From: Fulvivirga ulvae
GTDB taxonomy: Bacteria > Bacteroidota > Bacteroidia > Cytophagales > Cyclobacteriaceae
NCBI RefSeq assembly: GCF_021389975.1
Contig: NZ_CP089981.1
Span: 1,823,501 to 1,887,500, forward strand
Reading direction: 5' to 3'
DNA: 64,000 nucleotides
In this document: positions 63,965 through 64,000 of the stretch, piece after piece
Layout of the letters: every line of letters starts with the position of its first letter
How positions within the stretch are numbered: position 1 is the first letter of the stretch
Position numbers and translations under genes: made by a program
The notes under the pieces: model-generated
Told to the model about the DNA's origin: nothing
Databases searched by the model: none
What the model saw: the letters and a program-made list of their open reading frames with translations, nothing else

Positions 63965-64000
63965 TAAGCTGATACAACCGGGTAAGGCCGTCAAAGAATT

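Noticed and set aside
1..64000. CRISPR arrays or Cas genes near the CHAT gene
   Set aside because: No regularly spaced short repeats or Cas motifs were seen; the only close repeats are REPs, the paired operators and the intergenic repeats listed.

Overview
The window is bacterial chromosome from a Bacteroidota member, most likely a marine or surface-living Cytophagales (Fulvivirga/Marivirga-like; this placement is inferred). The reasons are Por secretion (T9SS) C-terminal sorting domains on secreted proteins, a TPR-histidine kinase-receiver-AraC hybrid two-component protein, several TonB-C-domain proteins, a DPP4-type S9 peptidase, M1 peptidases paired with HupE and a DUF6702-like protein, and moderate to low GC content. 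Most genes are ordinary housekeeping or accessory genes. No CRISPR array, rRNA operon or prophage was seen.

Layout. 0-5.8 kb: the tail of a DUF4157 (eCIS-core-like) protein, a divergent Lrp/AsnC regulator facing a RidA + class V aminotransferase pair, a secreted TonB-C protein and a methyltransferase. 5.8-10.3 kb: a REP/RAYT playground. It holds one intact RAYT transposase, one frameshifted copy, one internally deleted copy and two solo palindromes, all among small or broken genes, including a duplicated 5' fragment of the methyltransferase. 10.3-22.3 kb: a decayed T9SS cargo gene, a multimodular GH18 chitinase, arginine decarboxylase, a T9SS beta-propeller-like protein, a metallophosphoesterase lipoprotein, an AraC regulator with an MFS exporter, and two small proteins. 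A ~217 bp repeat occurs in inverted orientation at 3.4 and 13.7 kb.

22.4-30.5 kb: a probable island. Its left edge is a tRNA 3' scar that still has its terminator. Its right edge is an intact tRNA-Val beside a serine-recombinase C-terminal relic. Between them lie a serine hydrolase, a small membrane protein, a Cry (delta-endotoxin)-like pore-forming protein with a jacalin-like C-terminus, and a hybrid two-component regulator. Two exact 11 bp direct repeats, 21 bp apart, lie between the regulator and the toxin gene.

30.6-48.5 kb: AsmA-like protein, DJ-1/PfpI, VOC protein, FtsX/MacB-type permease and RluA-family pseudouridine synthase. An uncharacterised three-gene envelope cassette (38.4-41.1 kb) follows, then a degenerate receiver protein, twin 12 bp palindromes, and a membrane protein-histidine kinase-NarL regulator operon. 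OxyR (C199/C208 conserved) is translationally coupled to a transsulfuration enzyme and a fructosamine-kinase-like protein. 48.6-64 kb: DPP4, 2'-5' RNA ligase-like protein, a beta-helix lipoprotein, an ECF sigma + TM-TPR anti-sigma candidate facing a TPR-CHAT protease, a DUF6702-like protein, HupE, and two tandem M1 peptidase paralogues.

The two most notable candidate systems are the Cry-like/jacalin toxin with its hybrid regulator, and the sigma/anti-sigma/CHAT module. The second resembles, in logic, the Csx29-Csx30-RpoE protease pathway but without CRISPR. Function assignments rest on reading motifs by eye; no database searches were run.
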